From Malurus cyaneus samueli (taxonomy: Eukaryota > Chordata > Aves > Passeriformes > Maluridae): DNA of 64,000 nucleotides. Where the stretch lies: NCBI GenBank assembly GCA_009741485.1, contig CM019216.1:29591741-29655740 (forward strand), written 5' to 3'. Below the pieces are notes generated by a model. It was not told the DNA's origin, did not search any database, and worked only from the letters and a program-made list of their open reading frames with translations. Made by a program: the position numbers and the translations under genes. Positions 48,921 to 62,578 of the stretch are shown here, one piece after another (position 1 is the first letter of the stretch; each line of letters starts with the position of its first letter).

Positions 48921-51900
48921 AAAATGGACTTTTATTACTTGTAAAGATAAAACACTTGGGTTTAGTACATGCAGTGGTTTTGGGGGTGCAAATGAGTTTA
49001 TTTTGTGGTTTTGGGTTGGTTTTCTTTTTTTCTTTTTGTTACCTGGAATCCTTTACAAAGATAGGAAAACTAATGATATAAATCTTTGTCTTGTTTCCTA
49101 GGCTTGTGTTGAGTTATTTTTTCAGTGTTTGCTAGTTGCTTTAAAGCCCTGGCAGTGTTCATGCAGGCAGTCTTTATGGCAGGTGCTTGCATACACAAAT
49201 GGCATTCTGCAGTGGATTGTATCTCTGCTGTACAGCAAGGGGTGTTACTGATGTGGATGTGCCAGGAATGATGCTGCTTCTCCTTGTCTCATGCTTGTTG
49301 GCTTGCTTTGTGACTAGCATGCTGCTGGGCCTATTAGTCCTCCTCTTCAGATTTTTTTCCAAAACAGAGCCTTTAATGGTTTTTACAGATTTTAGTAACT
49401 GATCTTCTTTCGGCTGTGGTTAAGAGCATTGCTTCAAATTTCAAAGTTCTTGGGAAACAGTAGAGAGACTGGCTGTTGTAGTTGTGTTGGAGTTCTTGGG
49501 AGCAAGGCATTCCTGTTTCTTCTGTGCACTTGCAATTTTGCAGATGGGATGATCTCTGTCTTCTGTTGTCATCCCATTACAGTACTCTTGCATCTTCTCA
49601 AACACCTGAAATTAATCATGGTCAGACACTCAATCTTGGATTATTTAGACCTTGAGATAGTGTTTGGTTCATGGCATGAATATCCTCTGTTAAAATATTT
49701 TCTCTTTGGGTGTTTAGACATGCGCTGTGGGCTTTTGAAGAAGTCTTAGACATTAGTATTTTTTTTAATCATTTATGCAAGAGGAAATCTTAAACCTTGT
49801 TTAGGGGAAGGATGTTTTTTCAAATACCTTTTGTGTCATATTCTGATGGTAATCTGAAACAAATTTTATATCTTGCTTTATGTTTTGCTGTAAAGTTCTA
49901 TGTCCTTTCAAAGGAAGAATATTATTTCATACTAACCCAGGGAGAGGAATCTTAGCCATGTAGTTCTTTAGCCTTTTATCCTGCTGTACAAGTCATGTCA
50001 TGCCCAAAAGGTCAACACCCACGGAACATGTTTTTTTGCAGTTCAGTGGTCTAAGTAGCTGCTTTTCTTGCTGCTGTAGGAATCTTTCCTATTGTCAATG
50101 AACACGCAGTCTTTTGACGATATGATATCTGATGCTGTGGGTATTTCTGGGTTACATGCTAAATTATATATATTCAACACCAAAACAACAATTATAAATA
50201 ATGTGTTGACCATATACTCTTACAGATTATTCTCTTTAAATCCTTGCAGCTTTTTCCAGTTTTTCATACATATATGTATTTTTGTCAAATATTGCATGAG
50301 ATTTCTTTTAACTGAAAATCGTTTATTGTAGCAAGTGTTGTAGTTTAGCTTTGTTTGTGTTGCTACAGAGCTCTGTGTTTGTTCCTGTAGTAGTCAGCGT
50401 AGCAGGGGTTAAAATATATAAAGTTGGTTCATGGACTTTTAAAAATTGCCCTTTGCAGCTTCTGTTACAGTTTGGGATCAGTTATTGATCTCTTTAGAAG
50501 GAGATTTTTTTTTAATGCCTTGAAAAAATGTAGTTCTCTTATTTCCTGATTTTTTAGAATTTTTTTTTAATAACAGCTTAGGAGTTTGAGTAAGTAATAA
50601 GTACTGACTGCTTGAGTACATAGGATGAAAGTGGAAATTTATGTGGTTTAAAAAAACCCTGAAAAAGCTGTTTGAAATAACTTGTGTTCTGTATTAATCC
50701 TGGTCTCTTTACAAATTGGGAGAGAAGAGGGCAGACAAAAGGCACTTCAAGTCACTGAGTGTCTCTGCTGCTTTAGCCCTAGGGAGGAGATAGAAGTAGG
50801 GGAGTGGGAAACTACCAGGAAGAGGAAGAGTATTTTGAGGTGAGCTGCTTTTTGACAAACACATGAGGGCTGAAGAGTGGTAAAGTGTGCGAAAGTGTGA
50901 AGAGCTGAGAGGACCAAAGGGACTCCAGCAAGAGAAAATACTTAAAGATTGTAGCAGAAAAATGTTATTTTGACTGCCTTTATCCAAAACAGGCTAGCAT
51001 CAGGGGCTGCTCTTCCTACCATGCCTGGGCAGGACTTGAAAGCCATGGTTTCCTCATCAAATAGAAGAGACTGCCTGATCCCCCTACATGTCCAGGCACT
51101 GACCTTGGGTGTGCCTGCTGTGGGTGTCAGACCACGAGGCCTTGCAATTTGGGCTAAATATTTTACCCCAAGACAGGTAAGGTTTTGGAGTGACATCTGA
51201 AGGTGTGCTAAGGTGTGGTTAGTGGTAATTAAAGAAAGCTAATTGGCTTATATTTTTCTAGGACTCAGCATGCTCTCTCTAGCAGCCTCATTTTCATTGG
51301 TCATCTTGTTGGAAATATCCAAGAAGTTTTTAAGGGATCCCGGTAAGACAGGAACCTTCTCAAAATGAGCTTGTTCTTCCTCCACTGCACATACTTAAAG
51401 GGAGAGATTGGAATGGGCAAGATGCAGTTGTGTGTGAGGCTGCTGTGGCTTTGTTTTGCTCAGTTTGATCAGCTGCTTCATTTTAAATTCATGGCCAAAT
51501 TTTGTGAGGAACATCTTACAGGCAGGCAAACCCACAAAACTCTAACCAGTAATCTCCAGTCTGACAATTAAGGAGGCACATCTGTGCTGTGAAGAGGACT
51601 TTTTTCCCCTGAGTGTTCAATTTTATTTTGTTTCAGGCTTTAGTGTAAGGAAAAGCTGTGTAACTGCCACACATGTAAAGACAGAGGAGAACTGAGTAGA
51701 ATGTGAAATAATAGCCACATTTTCAGAAAAAAAAATTATGTTGTGAGAAATTAGTGTAGTAATATTAGCAAGCATTTAAACAATGTTTGCTGATTGGTGG
51801 GGGTGCTGTTTATTTTTGAAGTTTGTGTTTTAGCAGACTTCAGGTTGCTACTGTTGAAAAAGAAGGGTGATGTTTTCCCTTTTTTTCTGGCAAATAACCA

Positions 51901-53719
51901 CTTTCCTCAAGCATCTCCTGCAAGTGTTTGGACTATGCTGTATTTCTAATATAGGCTAAAAGCTTGTACGAGTACCAAGGGAAGAAAACAGAAACAATTC
52001 TGCAGAAAGCACAAGTTTTATACTGCTCTTAAGGTCTTCACATTTGATTCAACACTAATAAAAAGAAAATGTGGGAGAAGAATGAAGAATTTTTCAAAGT
52101 TGCTGTAGCTGAGGAGCATTTCCCCTTTTTCAGGTACGAGGCTGTCTTCCAAGGGCTTCCACCCAGCTGGGACAGGAATGCCATGGTCTGGAGCTTAGGC
52201 TGCAGGCTTATAGCTGCAGGCTATAGCAAGTAATGGGATGCAGACCTTGGTTCAGTGATAGCTCATATCACCTCTTTGCACTGTTGCATGTAATGGTAGT
52301 CAAATTTTGACCCAGATACATGTGATAGCATTAATTTGGAGTTCAGCAGAGTGTAGAACATAATGAATGCTCCAGTGGATGTTGTTAGCATGTCACCTGG
52401 ATTGGCTTCCTGGGTTACATCGTGTCTTGCCCATCATTCATCTGCCTGGATCTCTTAGGTGCAGTTGGGATCCATGGTGCATCACGTGCTGGTATTTGTA
52501 GATGGCCTCACAGTATGTCTCCTTCTGGATCAGAGTGCTATTTTCAGGATCAGCTTCTGCCCTTAAAGAAGCTCTGTGTAAGTTATTCCCAGGACACAAG
52601 CCTTTTTTTCATTTATGTTACTACTTCCAGGATATCCTGCCTTTTGTGTTTCACAACTTGCTGACGATGAGAAGGATTTGCATGGCGTCAGTCCTACAGA
52701 TGAGCATGCACCCTCCCATGCTGTTTTTGGACTGCATAGACCAAGACATATTGCAAATGGAGTTTGTACAACAGAGCGAGTAAAACTGGCTGCATCAGTA
52801 TGATTTTCTGAGGATGAAAGAGATGCTGGCTTTCACTTTACTTATCAGGCAGGCTTGGTGTCTAGTCAAAAGGGTAGTGGAGGGTAGAATATCTGGTAGA
52901 AGCAGAATTTGAAGATTGGGAAGAGAGTTGTAATCAAAATCCCTGTTTTCTTCTTTGTTTTCTGCCTCCCCTTGTTGAGAATGACCAGTGTCACACCAGT
53001 AAGCACTGGATTGGGGATGGCTGTAATTATTTGAAAGCTGTCAACCTACAGTTAACCCTGCTCATCAGGCTTAGGTCTGGAGAGTGGTGTGGGGACACAT
53101 TTGCTGCAGGGAACATTCCTCTTATGGCAAGCTTTGCTCATGTGTGCCCAGCACTGCCTGGGAATCTCTGCAGTAGAACGTGCTGGCTTCCCATGCGAGT
53201 CAGCAGGAAGGAATACTTTTGTGTTGTTTCAGGCTATTGTGAGTGACTGCTCTGCTGGGGGCACTTGGCTTTTCACAGTGGTCCTTCCACCAAATGGTAA
53301 CATGCTGAGCTTTTTCTGGGTCAGCAAAGCCCATTGGCATTGTGCCAAGAGCACCCTTGCAAAGAAAGCCCTATGCCTTTTGCCACCTAAAATGCATTCA
53401 CTGCATTCCTGGACCAAAGTAGCCATCAGTTTTCTTGTTTTGAAAAAATTGAATTGGGGGGAGTACTGTTGCTTTGAGATGAAGATCTGCTTTCAGGCTA
53501 ATTTTAGATGCAGCTTAATGTGTGAGGGGGGAGGTAGTTTGGAGTAGAAGGGCTTGACAAGGGCAGTGACTACCAGAGATCCAAAATTATTAGTGCTGGT
53601 GTGGAGCAGGATGGTGTAGACAGAAGCAGCCACATGTGGTAGGGCATGTGTCCCGTCACAGGGCACAGGTTTTGAGGCTGGGAGAAAAATAAACTACGGG
53701 ATACCTTTTGAAAGGGGAG

Positions 53720-53876
53720 ATGCCAAGTATCAAAGATGAAAATCATTCACTGCAATCAAGGCCTATCTTTTATCCTACTGCTACAATAGAAGAACAGGTC
53801 AGGCAAAAGATCAGTCCTCTGTCCTATACTTCCCGGTTGCTTTTCAGTATGAATCTAATTCAAGAGACCCATAGTG
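53720..53876 (+). other. Candidate internal coding exon, unassigned
   Basis: Open frame with balanced codon use (MPSIKDENHSLQSRPIF..., EEQVRQKISPLSYTSRLLF, IQETHS) ending in a plausible donor (agtg/gtaaaa) in phase 1. The start at 53720 assumes a weak acceptor (ggggag). The phase matches the candidate exon at 55175. I do not recognise the protein. Could be chance or a decayed gene. Confidence 0.2.
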
Positions 53877-55174
53877 GTAAAAGCTTACAGGAGGGCTGCT
53901 GTTGTTATTAGAGCATTTCCTGGGTGGCCTCACTTTTCATCCCAGAAGCCACACCTGGTGTATTAGGGTTTCCTGTGCTGTTATTATGAGACACGTTTCC
54001 AGAATGATTTCAAAAGCTTCTGTATCAAAGGAGGATTATCATGCAGCACAGGCTGCTTGATGTGTAAATAAATTAGATAAATTACAGCATCCTGAAAAAC
54101 TTGAATAAGTCTTATAAAGTGGAAGCTGGAAAAGCAAATGCTTTTTTGATAAATTTTGAAATAAATTGTGTTTCTCTCTTGTATGTTTTAACTTGCATGT
54201 CAGCAATTTTTGCTCACTTGTCATTTTTTAGAAAAAGTTTATTATTTCTTAAGAGACATGCAGTGGTATTTTTATGTTAGGAAGTTGAGATTTGTATTCT
54301 TCACAGGTCATAATACTGGGAAGTTAGCCAGCATGGTTCACCCTTGTGTCAGAAGACAGCATAGAAACTGGATGTGCAGGCATTTGAGAAGGCATTTGCT
54401 TAATTTTGTTTCCTTTATTGTTCCCAAGTTATTGGAGTTATTCAAGAGTCATGCATTTTTTTTTTACGTTAGAGTAAACCATTATAGCTAGCAAGTTCTT
54501 TTCACTAATCACCCAAATAAAGCAGAAACTCTGCAAGTTGCGAATTTTCTTTGAACAGAGCATTGATACCAAAATGCAATGTCATTTTTTAAATTTATTA
54601 ATAGAAATAATAAGATAATTCTTCAGACCCTGTGTCCTTCAGTCAATAAAAGGAAGCACGTACTTCCCTGTAATTGAAGACAGGTATGCTATTGTGGAGG
54701 GTGGAACAGGACTCTTTGTAAAGAGAGGTGGAGTCTCCATTAACATGGTGTGACAAGGGTACTGATTCATATGTTGATGCATTTTGCAAATAGGTTTGTT
54801 GGTTGGTTCTGTTTTGTTTTGGCTTTTTTTTGGTTCAGTGGGTTGAAAGTTGTATCAGTTGAGTTGCTCTATACTACATCTTACTCTTCTTGAACTCGGT
54901 TGTTGAGATCCCACCTCAAGACTTCATGTAGGTCACTGGGAGGTGGCTGAACCCCTGTGATTGTTGCTGTCTCAGCCCTAAAGGAACTGGAGTTTTCTGG
55001 GCACCTGAGGAAGCGCCTGACTTGTCATAATCCTCCAGGGTCTTCATCGTAGTTACATTCTACACAATTGTTTCTTTTACACTGTGTTTTGAATTTTTTC
55101 TAAGATGACCTTAAAAGATCTCTAATCATATGATGATATGAGATAACTGTACTTAAAAGCTTTTCATTTTCTAG

Positions 55175-55377
55175 TTCCCATGAATAATTCAGACCCAAAA
55201 ACTCATCCCCAAGGAAGATTTTTTTACTCTAAGAAGGAAATACAGGAAGTATATGAGGAGTTTACTATTAGCTTCCCCCTGCCTCTCCAAGATGATGCTC
55301 AGGTCATTCAACAGTGTGAAGAAATACCCATCATGAAAGCAGATTTGAAACATTTCTATTCACAAGCAGGAATGTGA
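55175..55377 (+). other. Candidate terminal coding exon, unassigned
   Basis: Follows a good acceptor (cttttcattttctag). Two bases plus 66 codons and a stop TGA (55375-55377); peptide blocks NNSDPKTHPQGRFFYSKKEI, then QEVYEEFTISFPLPL and MKADLKHFYSQAGM. Codon use looks protein-like. An AATAAA lies 107 bases after the stop (55484-55489). It needs a phase 1 partner, which 53720-53876 supplies. I recognise no family. It would be a gene nested in the presumed MYO6 intron, or a fossil. Confidence 0.25.
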
Positions 55378-57940
55378 ATTAGTCATATCTAACTTTTCGT
55401 TGAATTTCTGATCACTGTAACTTAAGCTCCTGTGGAGGTTAAATTTTTTGGTGAAAGAAGATATCTGAATTCCATATATCTGAAATAAAGAATGTATTTG
55501 CTTGCATATAGGGAGTACTGCAGACTTCCAGACTGGAGTTCTAAGTAGAGTGCTTGGCTTGCAGCACCCTTCAGCATAAGTCCAGGAAGCTGAAGAGAAT
55601 GCTTTGTAAAGCCCTGAGAAAGGGAGTCATCAGGTTGGCTTGTTGTGGGCCCACTTATGATACATTTGACATGACCTCCCAGTCTTTCCTTCTATAGCAG
55701 TACAGTCTCTTCTGCATTGTATTCCCCATCTATTATAAACTAGTAAAGTATTCATTTTCCATGAAAAAAAATCACGGACTGTTTTGTGGTTTGCTGTTCC
55801 CTAATCAGCAGGGTGAGGGTCTTGCTTGTAATCAGGAATGTGTCAATTAAATGTTTTTTAGCATGAGGACTTTGTGTGTGATTTTTGAACTGGCTCCTAG
55901 GCTTTTTGATTGACATCATTAATATTTATGAGTTCATGGAGTATCTGCAAATGTGAAACCAGCCAGGAATTGACTCTTAAGTGTTTGTCAGAAGGCACTA
56001 GCACTTACCTTTGGCTGTGTCTGTGTTTATATTGAACAAAAACCAAAGCAGTTGCTTTGCAGACTGGGTGTGACATCTTGCAAATCAGATAGACAAATAC
56101 TGAGCTAGGAAGAAAAAAAATCTAGTCTTAATTTAAAATCTGTGTTAGTGGTTAAAAGTAGTTCTTCAAAACATTTTCAAAATTTTGTTCAAAATAGTTT
56201 TTTTCCTAGTCTATGTGAACTGTTTGCACTGGCTGTTAATTACATCTTTTTCTGCTAGATTGAAGTATTTTGTAGTTTGTTTTCCATGTAAATATTACAT
56301 ATATTTAATCTGCAATTACACAATTCTTACTGTTTTTGATTTGGCAGAGTTTGTTTAAAACTTCATGGAATTTCTGTATAGCTGGTACTGAGTGTTTAGA
56401 GGAAAATTGTAAGGATGTGCAAGAAGATCATGTTTTGCCTTAATCTTGGAAGAACGAAGGGATGTATCTTCAAGGTTAGAAATTGGTGGTGATGTATTTT
56501 CAGTGGGAAGGATTTTGAATTATTGAGTTAGATTGTTCTGGAATCAGAGGAAGGCTTTAAACATGCTGCTTTTGATTACAGGTGGTGTTGGAATTAAAAG
56601 AAAAAATATAAGAAGATTTAAGTATCTTTGAAGCTTGCTTAAGAACTATTTCACGTTATCCTCTTCTCTAATTGTTTAACTGGATAATAGGTTTAAATGT
56701 GCCAAATAACAAAACCCATGGATTTTATAGCAACTGATCTGAAATGATCTAATTAAGTTTGGGTCTTCCCCTTGTGTCACCTGGGTGAATCCTAATAATA
56801 TACAGCAGGTTGCATTAAATTGGGTTCTGCCTGTTTCTTGGAAATAGTGTTGAGAAAATCAGAAATTTTCTCAAAAATGTCAATTAGATGAAGGTACTAA
56901 GTGGAAATGACTGTTCTGTGCTTGCTGGCCCTTCTCACTCATTTAGGTAAATCCATTTGGTTGCTGTCCTTGGTTTTGATATTGAGCGTATTGACTGCCT
57001 TTGGTATGTGTAGACGTGTAGCTCATACCTGGTTTGAACCTGTGATGTCAGTTTTACTTATTAAAAAAATATTTAGTCTTTTTGATTTCTTGATCCCCTG
57101 AAATTTCTGTTGAGCATCATTCTGCTGAATTTCTGCCAGAAATTTCATATGTGTGAGGTCTTCAAAATATTACTTTTTCTTAATCTCCTTTTTGGGAACT
57201 GCCAAAGCAGCAGTTATTTTTAACTGTTCTAGATTAGTGTTATTTAAATCCCAACATTTATATCGTCCAGAATCTCTGTGATCCACATAAAGTGGCCTAC
57301 TTTTACAATTGAGAAACACAGTGTCAACCATCCTTGACACGAGATAGCTTAAGGAAACTCTGGTAATAAGATCCAGAAAGTTGCAGATGGAGGTCCTGTT
57401 CCATTTTCTTTTTTTTTCACTTTATGTTGCGCAACACAAGAACAAAAATTGCAGTTGTTTGGTAAATACTATATATATGTCCTTCTTTTTGAAATGTAAA
57501 AAAAAATTACATTTATTTTCTGATGTTCAAAGTCAGGTGATTTTCTGGATTGTCCTTGAACATCTGATATCAGGGGGTTGTGTCCAAGTAATTCAAGCCA
57601 TGCTTGTATGTATTTTGAGGTGGATTTTTTTGGTTTGGTTTTGTGCAAAGTATTGCAGGTAATGTCAGTTGGGGAATATGGGAAAATGTGCTGATGTTTC
57701 AGAAATACTGAACTAAAGTTTCCAAGCTATGGAAAAAACATTGGCTTTGGGAAGTCTGAGTTTAAACCTGAATCATTGAGAAAATATGCTGAATATTTTG
57801 GATATTGTTTGTATTTCTGTATCAAATATTTCCCTCTTAGTAAAGGGAAACTTTTAATCTATGAGGAAAGGAAAGGATTGTATGCTTCTTGAATCCACTT
57901 GTCATTCAAAGTTCACGCTGACTTTGTTTATTTGTAACAC

Positions 57941-58135
57941 AGAATCGTGGAATGTTTTGGGTTGGAAGGAACCTTAAAGCTCATCAGTTCCAACCCCCAT
58001 GCCATGGGCAGGGACTGATTTCACTAGAGCAGCTTGTTCGAAGCCACATTTCCAGGATGGGGCGTTCCACAAGATCTTTGAACAACCTGTTTCAGCACCT
58101 CCCCATCCTCTCCGTAAAGAATTTCTTAGAAGCGT
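57941..58135 (-). mobile_element. CR1 LINE 3' fragment
   Basis: 'agaatcgtggaatgttttgg', 'ttggaaggaaccttaaagct', 'ttccaacccccatgccatgg', then 'ggatggggcgttccac' and 'gtaaagaatttctt': reverse complement of the CR1 3' end and adjoining region. Confidence 0.92.
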
Positions 58136-61100
58136 GGATTGTACACACTGGCAGAAATATTTTTCTGTTGTTTCTGGGTCTGGTACTGCCTGAGTTGGGT
58201 AGAAGGGTACCAAGAAATTGGAAATGTGACTTTTTTCCTGGATACCTCTTGTCCTGGTGGAGGGGTGAGAGAGCTTTACGTGACTTTTTTTTTTTTTGAT
58301 GGTGCTGTCTGTGGTTTTGTGGGGAAGAGTTAACATTGCACCAGTCTTGTATTTGGGAACCATAGGTTTGTGTGTGTGAGCCTTTTACATTCCCCTTGAA
58401 GCTATTTTTGTTAGTATCTTCCAGTGTGTTTTTAAAACAATTTGGGCTTGTGTTTTATATCTTGTCCATAAATGAAATAAAACTTTATTCTTTATAAAGC
58501 GATGTTGGAACAGGGACAGAATTTTTGCTACATGATGAAGTCTGTCGGTTGCAAGTGCTAGCTGTGCTTTTGGCTTAAAGCCCTAGTTCAAGTCTCGCTT
58601 GTCTGACAAGCAGCACGAACATTAATCTCCAGAGAGAGGAATCCATACCCCAGTTTTAGACAAAACATGATGATTAAAGTTATTAGTAGGTTGAATAAGC
58701 ACAAGCCTTTGTTCAGGGCTGCTGAGCAGGGTTATGTCGAAACGTGCGGGAACAGGACTTACTCGCATTCCTGTTGCTGTTGCTTCCACATTTCCAGTCC
58801 ACAGCATCATCTGATGGGAAGCCAGTGGTGAGTTACCAGCTGAGCAGATAAGAGATGTTGTGCTTTGGGATCTGTTGGATTAGACAGCAGGATCTCTGTG
58901 TGTCCTTCCACAGCTGGGGTGAGGGCTGGGCTGCTGACAGGCACTTGGGGTGAAGTGTCCTTGGTGCAGCTGGGGAGAGCTGCCTGCTGGGGACTTACAG
59001 GATGGGGACTGCTAAAGCATCTTGGGACAATTTAGGTGCAACTAAAGATAATTTTACTCACACTTTGTGTTTAGAGGGAGAGATCACTGCAATTATATAA
59101 GCTCTGAAGGGTGGAACTTGTGTTTAGCTGGTGTTAGAACTGTTTTTTGAAAGAAACATGCATCTGAAGTATTGAACTTTGGAGATGTAAGGCAAAATTT
59201 TTGTGTTGTAGTTGCAATAGTTTGTCCTTGAGGAGGAAAGAAGGAAGAAAAACTTACTATATGTTATTTAAAGCAACTATCTTTGGATTGTTTTAAGGCT
59301 GTTTTCCTGGTTAAATGATGCTGTGTGATTGGTAGCTGTTATATGATCACTCATGCTCATGAGTTTAAAGCATGATTATGATTTAAAGCATAAAAGCCTA
59401 GATAAAAACGTCAATAAAGTTGAAGTGCAGATAAAAAAGGGAAAAGAATATTGTAACCTGGTTGGCCTCTATATTAGAGCAAGAGTCTTTTCTCATGCCA
59501 ATAACCATCAGCAGCTTAATAAAGAATGAATAGAGATGTATCTCCTTTATTGTTTTAGTTCATCTCAGTTTACTAAGGTACTGAACCTCCTGGTTGTTGG
59601 CATTTATGGCACTGCAGGCACAGAACTAGATCCTATTTGGATGAAGCCTGGAAGATGATCTTTAGAAAAACACCTGGTAGTCTGCAACTCTGAATTCAGA
59701 TTCAGTCAGGGGGACCAGACTAGACATACGTGGCACAGGCTAGAATTAGTAAAGCCCTCGAGATGTGGGTATCGTGGGCACTGCTCCCTTGGTGCTGCTG
59801 TTTCATTGTTCCGCTGTTACTCCTATTGTACCGGGCTATTTGCTAACAGAGGTGTATCCCTTGAGTTTAAAACTTATCTATCAGATTTATGTCAGGAACA
59901 ATAATGACTTGGAAAAAAAAGTGTAAATAAATGTGCCCTCTGTTTCTGAAATACTCCTTTTATTGACATAATGGGTATTGTTAAAATCTTTACAATTAGT
60001 AAAAAAAGAAAAAAAATCTGAACCAGGAATACCTTAAATTGACTGTTCACATCTTCTATCAGATATCTTTGATTTTGAAAGCATAACACTTTGTTTGCCC
60101 TACAATGTGTTCAGTTTAATTAAAAATATTGTAGGAAGGACTAAAAAGCAACAAAATGAAAGAAGTCTGTTACTTAGAGTTGACAAGAATATAGGTGTTT
60201 TCATTTACCATTTTGTTCCTGAGGTGAAAATTATTGTTGTATGATCCTAGTGCGACCACAATGTTAAATTCTTGAGTATTTGTTAAAGAGACGAAAATGA
60301 AATATCCATGTTATTGAAAGAGAAAAAGGAAAAAGTGCCCATGATAATTGCACTATCTTTTTATTTAGCAGAGCTCCACTCTGTCATCTGATCTTAGATC
60401 CCCAACCTCCTTAAAAATGTCTAACGGTCAGATTATCACCGGATGGACAGTTCTCTGATGTCTAGATTGAAACGACTGCAGCTGATTTAAATGAAGAGTG
60501 CATGAGCAGGACTTAGTGACCTGGTGTTATTTCGTAGATGAGTTTCCTAACCTCTGGAGATGTGGTTTTTGTATAAAATATTTTGCTTGGTCTGAAATGA
60601 AGGTCAGGTGGCACGAATAAATGCTCTTATCTTTCAACTGCTGACCCCAGTTGGAAAATAGCAATGACAGTGCTCATTGTCCCAGATTTTTTTTCCCAGC
60701 TGTAATTCCTCAGCAAGTTTTGAATTTAAAACACCTGAACTGCATTTTGTGGCAGAATTTACAACCTGACTAAAAGCTTTCCTTGACTCCACTTCTTGCT
60801 TCTTTGCCAAAATAAATAGGCTGATCTGAGCATGTGACTGTGGTGGTTTGTCCTTTGCATGAGCTTCTCTACAGAATTTGTAATTTTGCTCAAGGGTTGG
60901 TCCTGGGAGCCGTGATTCTGCATAAGTTATTTTCAGTTTACTTTCATATCAGATATGGAGACTGTGTGTGCCTGCGCTTGCTGTGCAGTTCCAAGCCTCA
61001 GGGATGGCTCTCTTGCATGTGAGGAAAAAGTGTGTTTGCTCCATTGCCACAACACCTGCTATTGAAAACCTTCCAACTATCCCAGATTTCTTTTAAAATA

Positions 61101-61847
61101 TGCATTTGGATAAGCCTGGTCTCTTGTGTGGATCTTGAAACACTTGGACAGAAAATTTATAACCATTTTTGTCGTGTTGCTGGTTGGTAATTTTTACTCA
61201 TTTTTGACTATAACAGAATCGTGAGCAGAGATGCACTTTCTTGCAGCATTCATGTTAAATTAATAAGTAACATTTTCTACAGGATAGGGACGGACAGTAA
61301 CATTCAGGTAATGTATCTGAGATATTAAAATCAGCTGGTAAAGTGCAGATGGACTTTGATCACAATCTTCTGTTTTCTGAACAAGAAGTGAGCATGATGT
61401 TCTTGAGCTGGATTGCTTAGAGCTCACGGTTCATAAAAATATGGGAGATATGGGAGCTGCAACAGTCACTTTCTGTGGCTCTCTGAGGCACTGGATCAGT
61501 AGTAGAAAAGCAGCCTGTTGTCTTTGGCTGTGGTAAAATCTGTGCAAAGATTAGTCCAGAGTTTATAATCTGCATGGCCCTGTACCAAGGTTTAGGGAAG
61601 CTTAGAACTTTCTCAAACCTTGCAGAGAGCAGTGCCTTACCAAAAAATGAGAGAGTTGAGCTGTGGTCAGGATGTGGCTGATGTGGAAGTTGTTATGGTC
61701 TGCAGTTTTCCCTGCTGCCAAGATCCTGTCAGTGCTAATAGCAGATTTTGTCTGATTTGTTGCTGGTCAGATGCCAAGTCTTTACAGTACTTGGCCTTCT
61801 GCGAAAATACAAACTATTCACAAACAGTACAAGAATTAAAGGTTATT

Positions 61848-62235
61848 TTAGAATCATTGAATGGTTTGAATTGGAAACGACCTTTAAAGAGGTCAAGTCT
61901 AATCCCTCTGTCCTCACCAGTTTGTTCAAAGCTCCATCCAACCTGCCCTTGAATGTTTCCATAGATGGGGCATTCACAGCTTCTTCAGGCAAACCTCATT
62001 GTAAAGAATTTTTTTCTTACATCCATTCTAAATCTGTCCTTTTTCAGTTTAAAACTGTTTTCCCTTGTCATGTGGCCTTGATAGAAAGTCTTTCTCCATT
62101 TACAGGCTTCCTTCATTTATGGAAAAGCCACAATAAGGTCTTCCTGTAGCCTTCTCTTCTTTATTCTAAGCATCCCAGCTCTCTCAGCCTTTCTTCATAA
62201 GAGAGATATTCTAGCCCTTTGATGATTTTTTATGA
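61848..62235 (-). mobile_element. CR1 LINE 3' fragment, about 390 bp
   Basis: 'agaatcattgaatggtttga', 'gctccatccaacctgccctt', 'gatggggcattcacagcttc', 'ccttgtcatgtggccttgat' and 'cccagctctctcagcctttc' in the order expected of a reversed CR1. The longest CR1 piece in the window. Confidence 0.92.
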
Positions 62236-62550
62236 GTTTTAAATGGATTTTATTCCTAAAGCCTATATTCCAGATAATTTTTTTGAGATGAGATAGTGTA
62301 AATGATCTTTATCTTCTGCTGTAAATACTCTCTTTTTTTGCCTCATAGTAATGGGCCCATTATACTTATCTTGCCAAGGAAGCAAATGGATTTGCTGACA
62401 AAACATATTGTATATCACTTCTTGGAGTCTTTGCTATTAAGACTGTCTTAAATGACTCTCGTGATATTTTATGTTAAATCTTTCAGTCACCTCCATCAGA
62501 ATTACTTTTATCAGTGAGATCTGTGAATATAATCTGGCAATAGTTTTCAT

Positions 62551-62578
62551 TTATTTATTTACTTACTTACTTATTTAT
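62551..62578. repeat. TTTA/CTTA tetranucleotide microsatellite
   Basis: Seven interrupted units of TTTA and CTTA. Confidence 0.85.

Noticed and set aside
49429..49749. 106-codon open frame in presumed MYO6 intron
   Set aside because: Cys/Leu/Phe-rich, no family recognised, no good splice borders; similar frames occur by chance throughout the window.
52422..52577. Possible exon ending at a strong gtaagt donor (52578)
   Set aside because: It would leave a 53-base intron before the 52631 candidate, and the reading phases do not match.
58560..58620. agttcaagtct resembling a tRNA T-loop
   Set aside because: The flanking bases do not form a T stem, and no other tRNA arm is visible.
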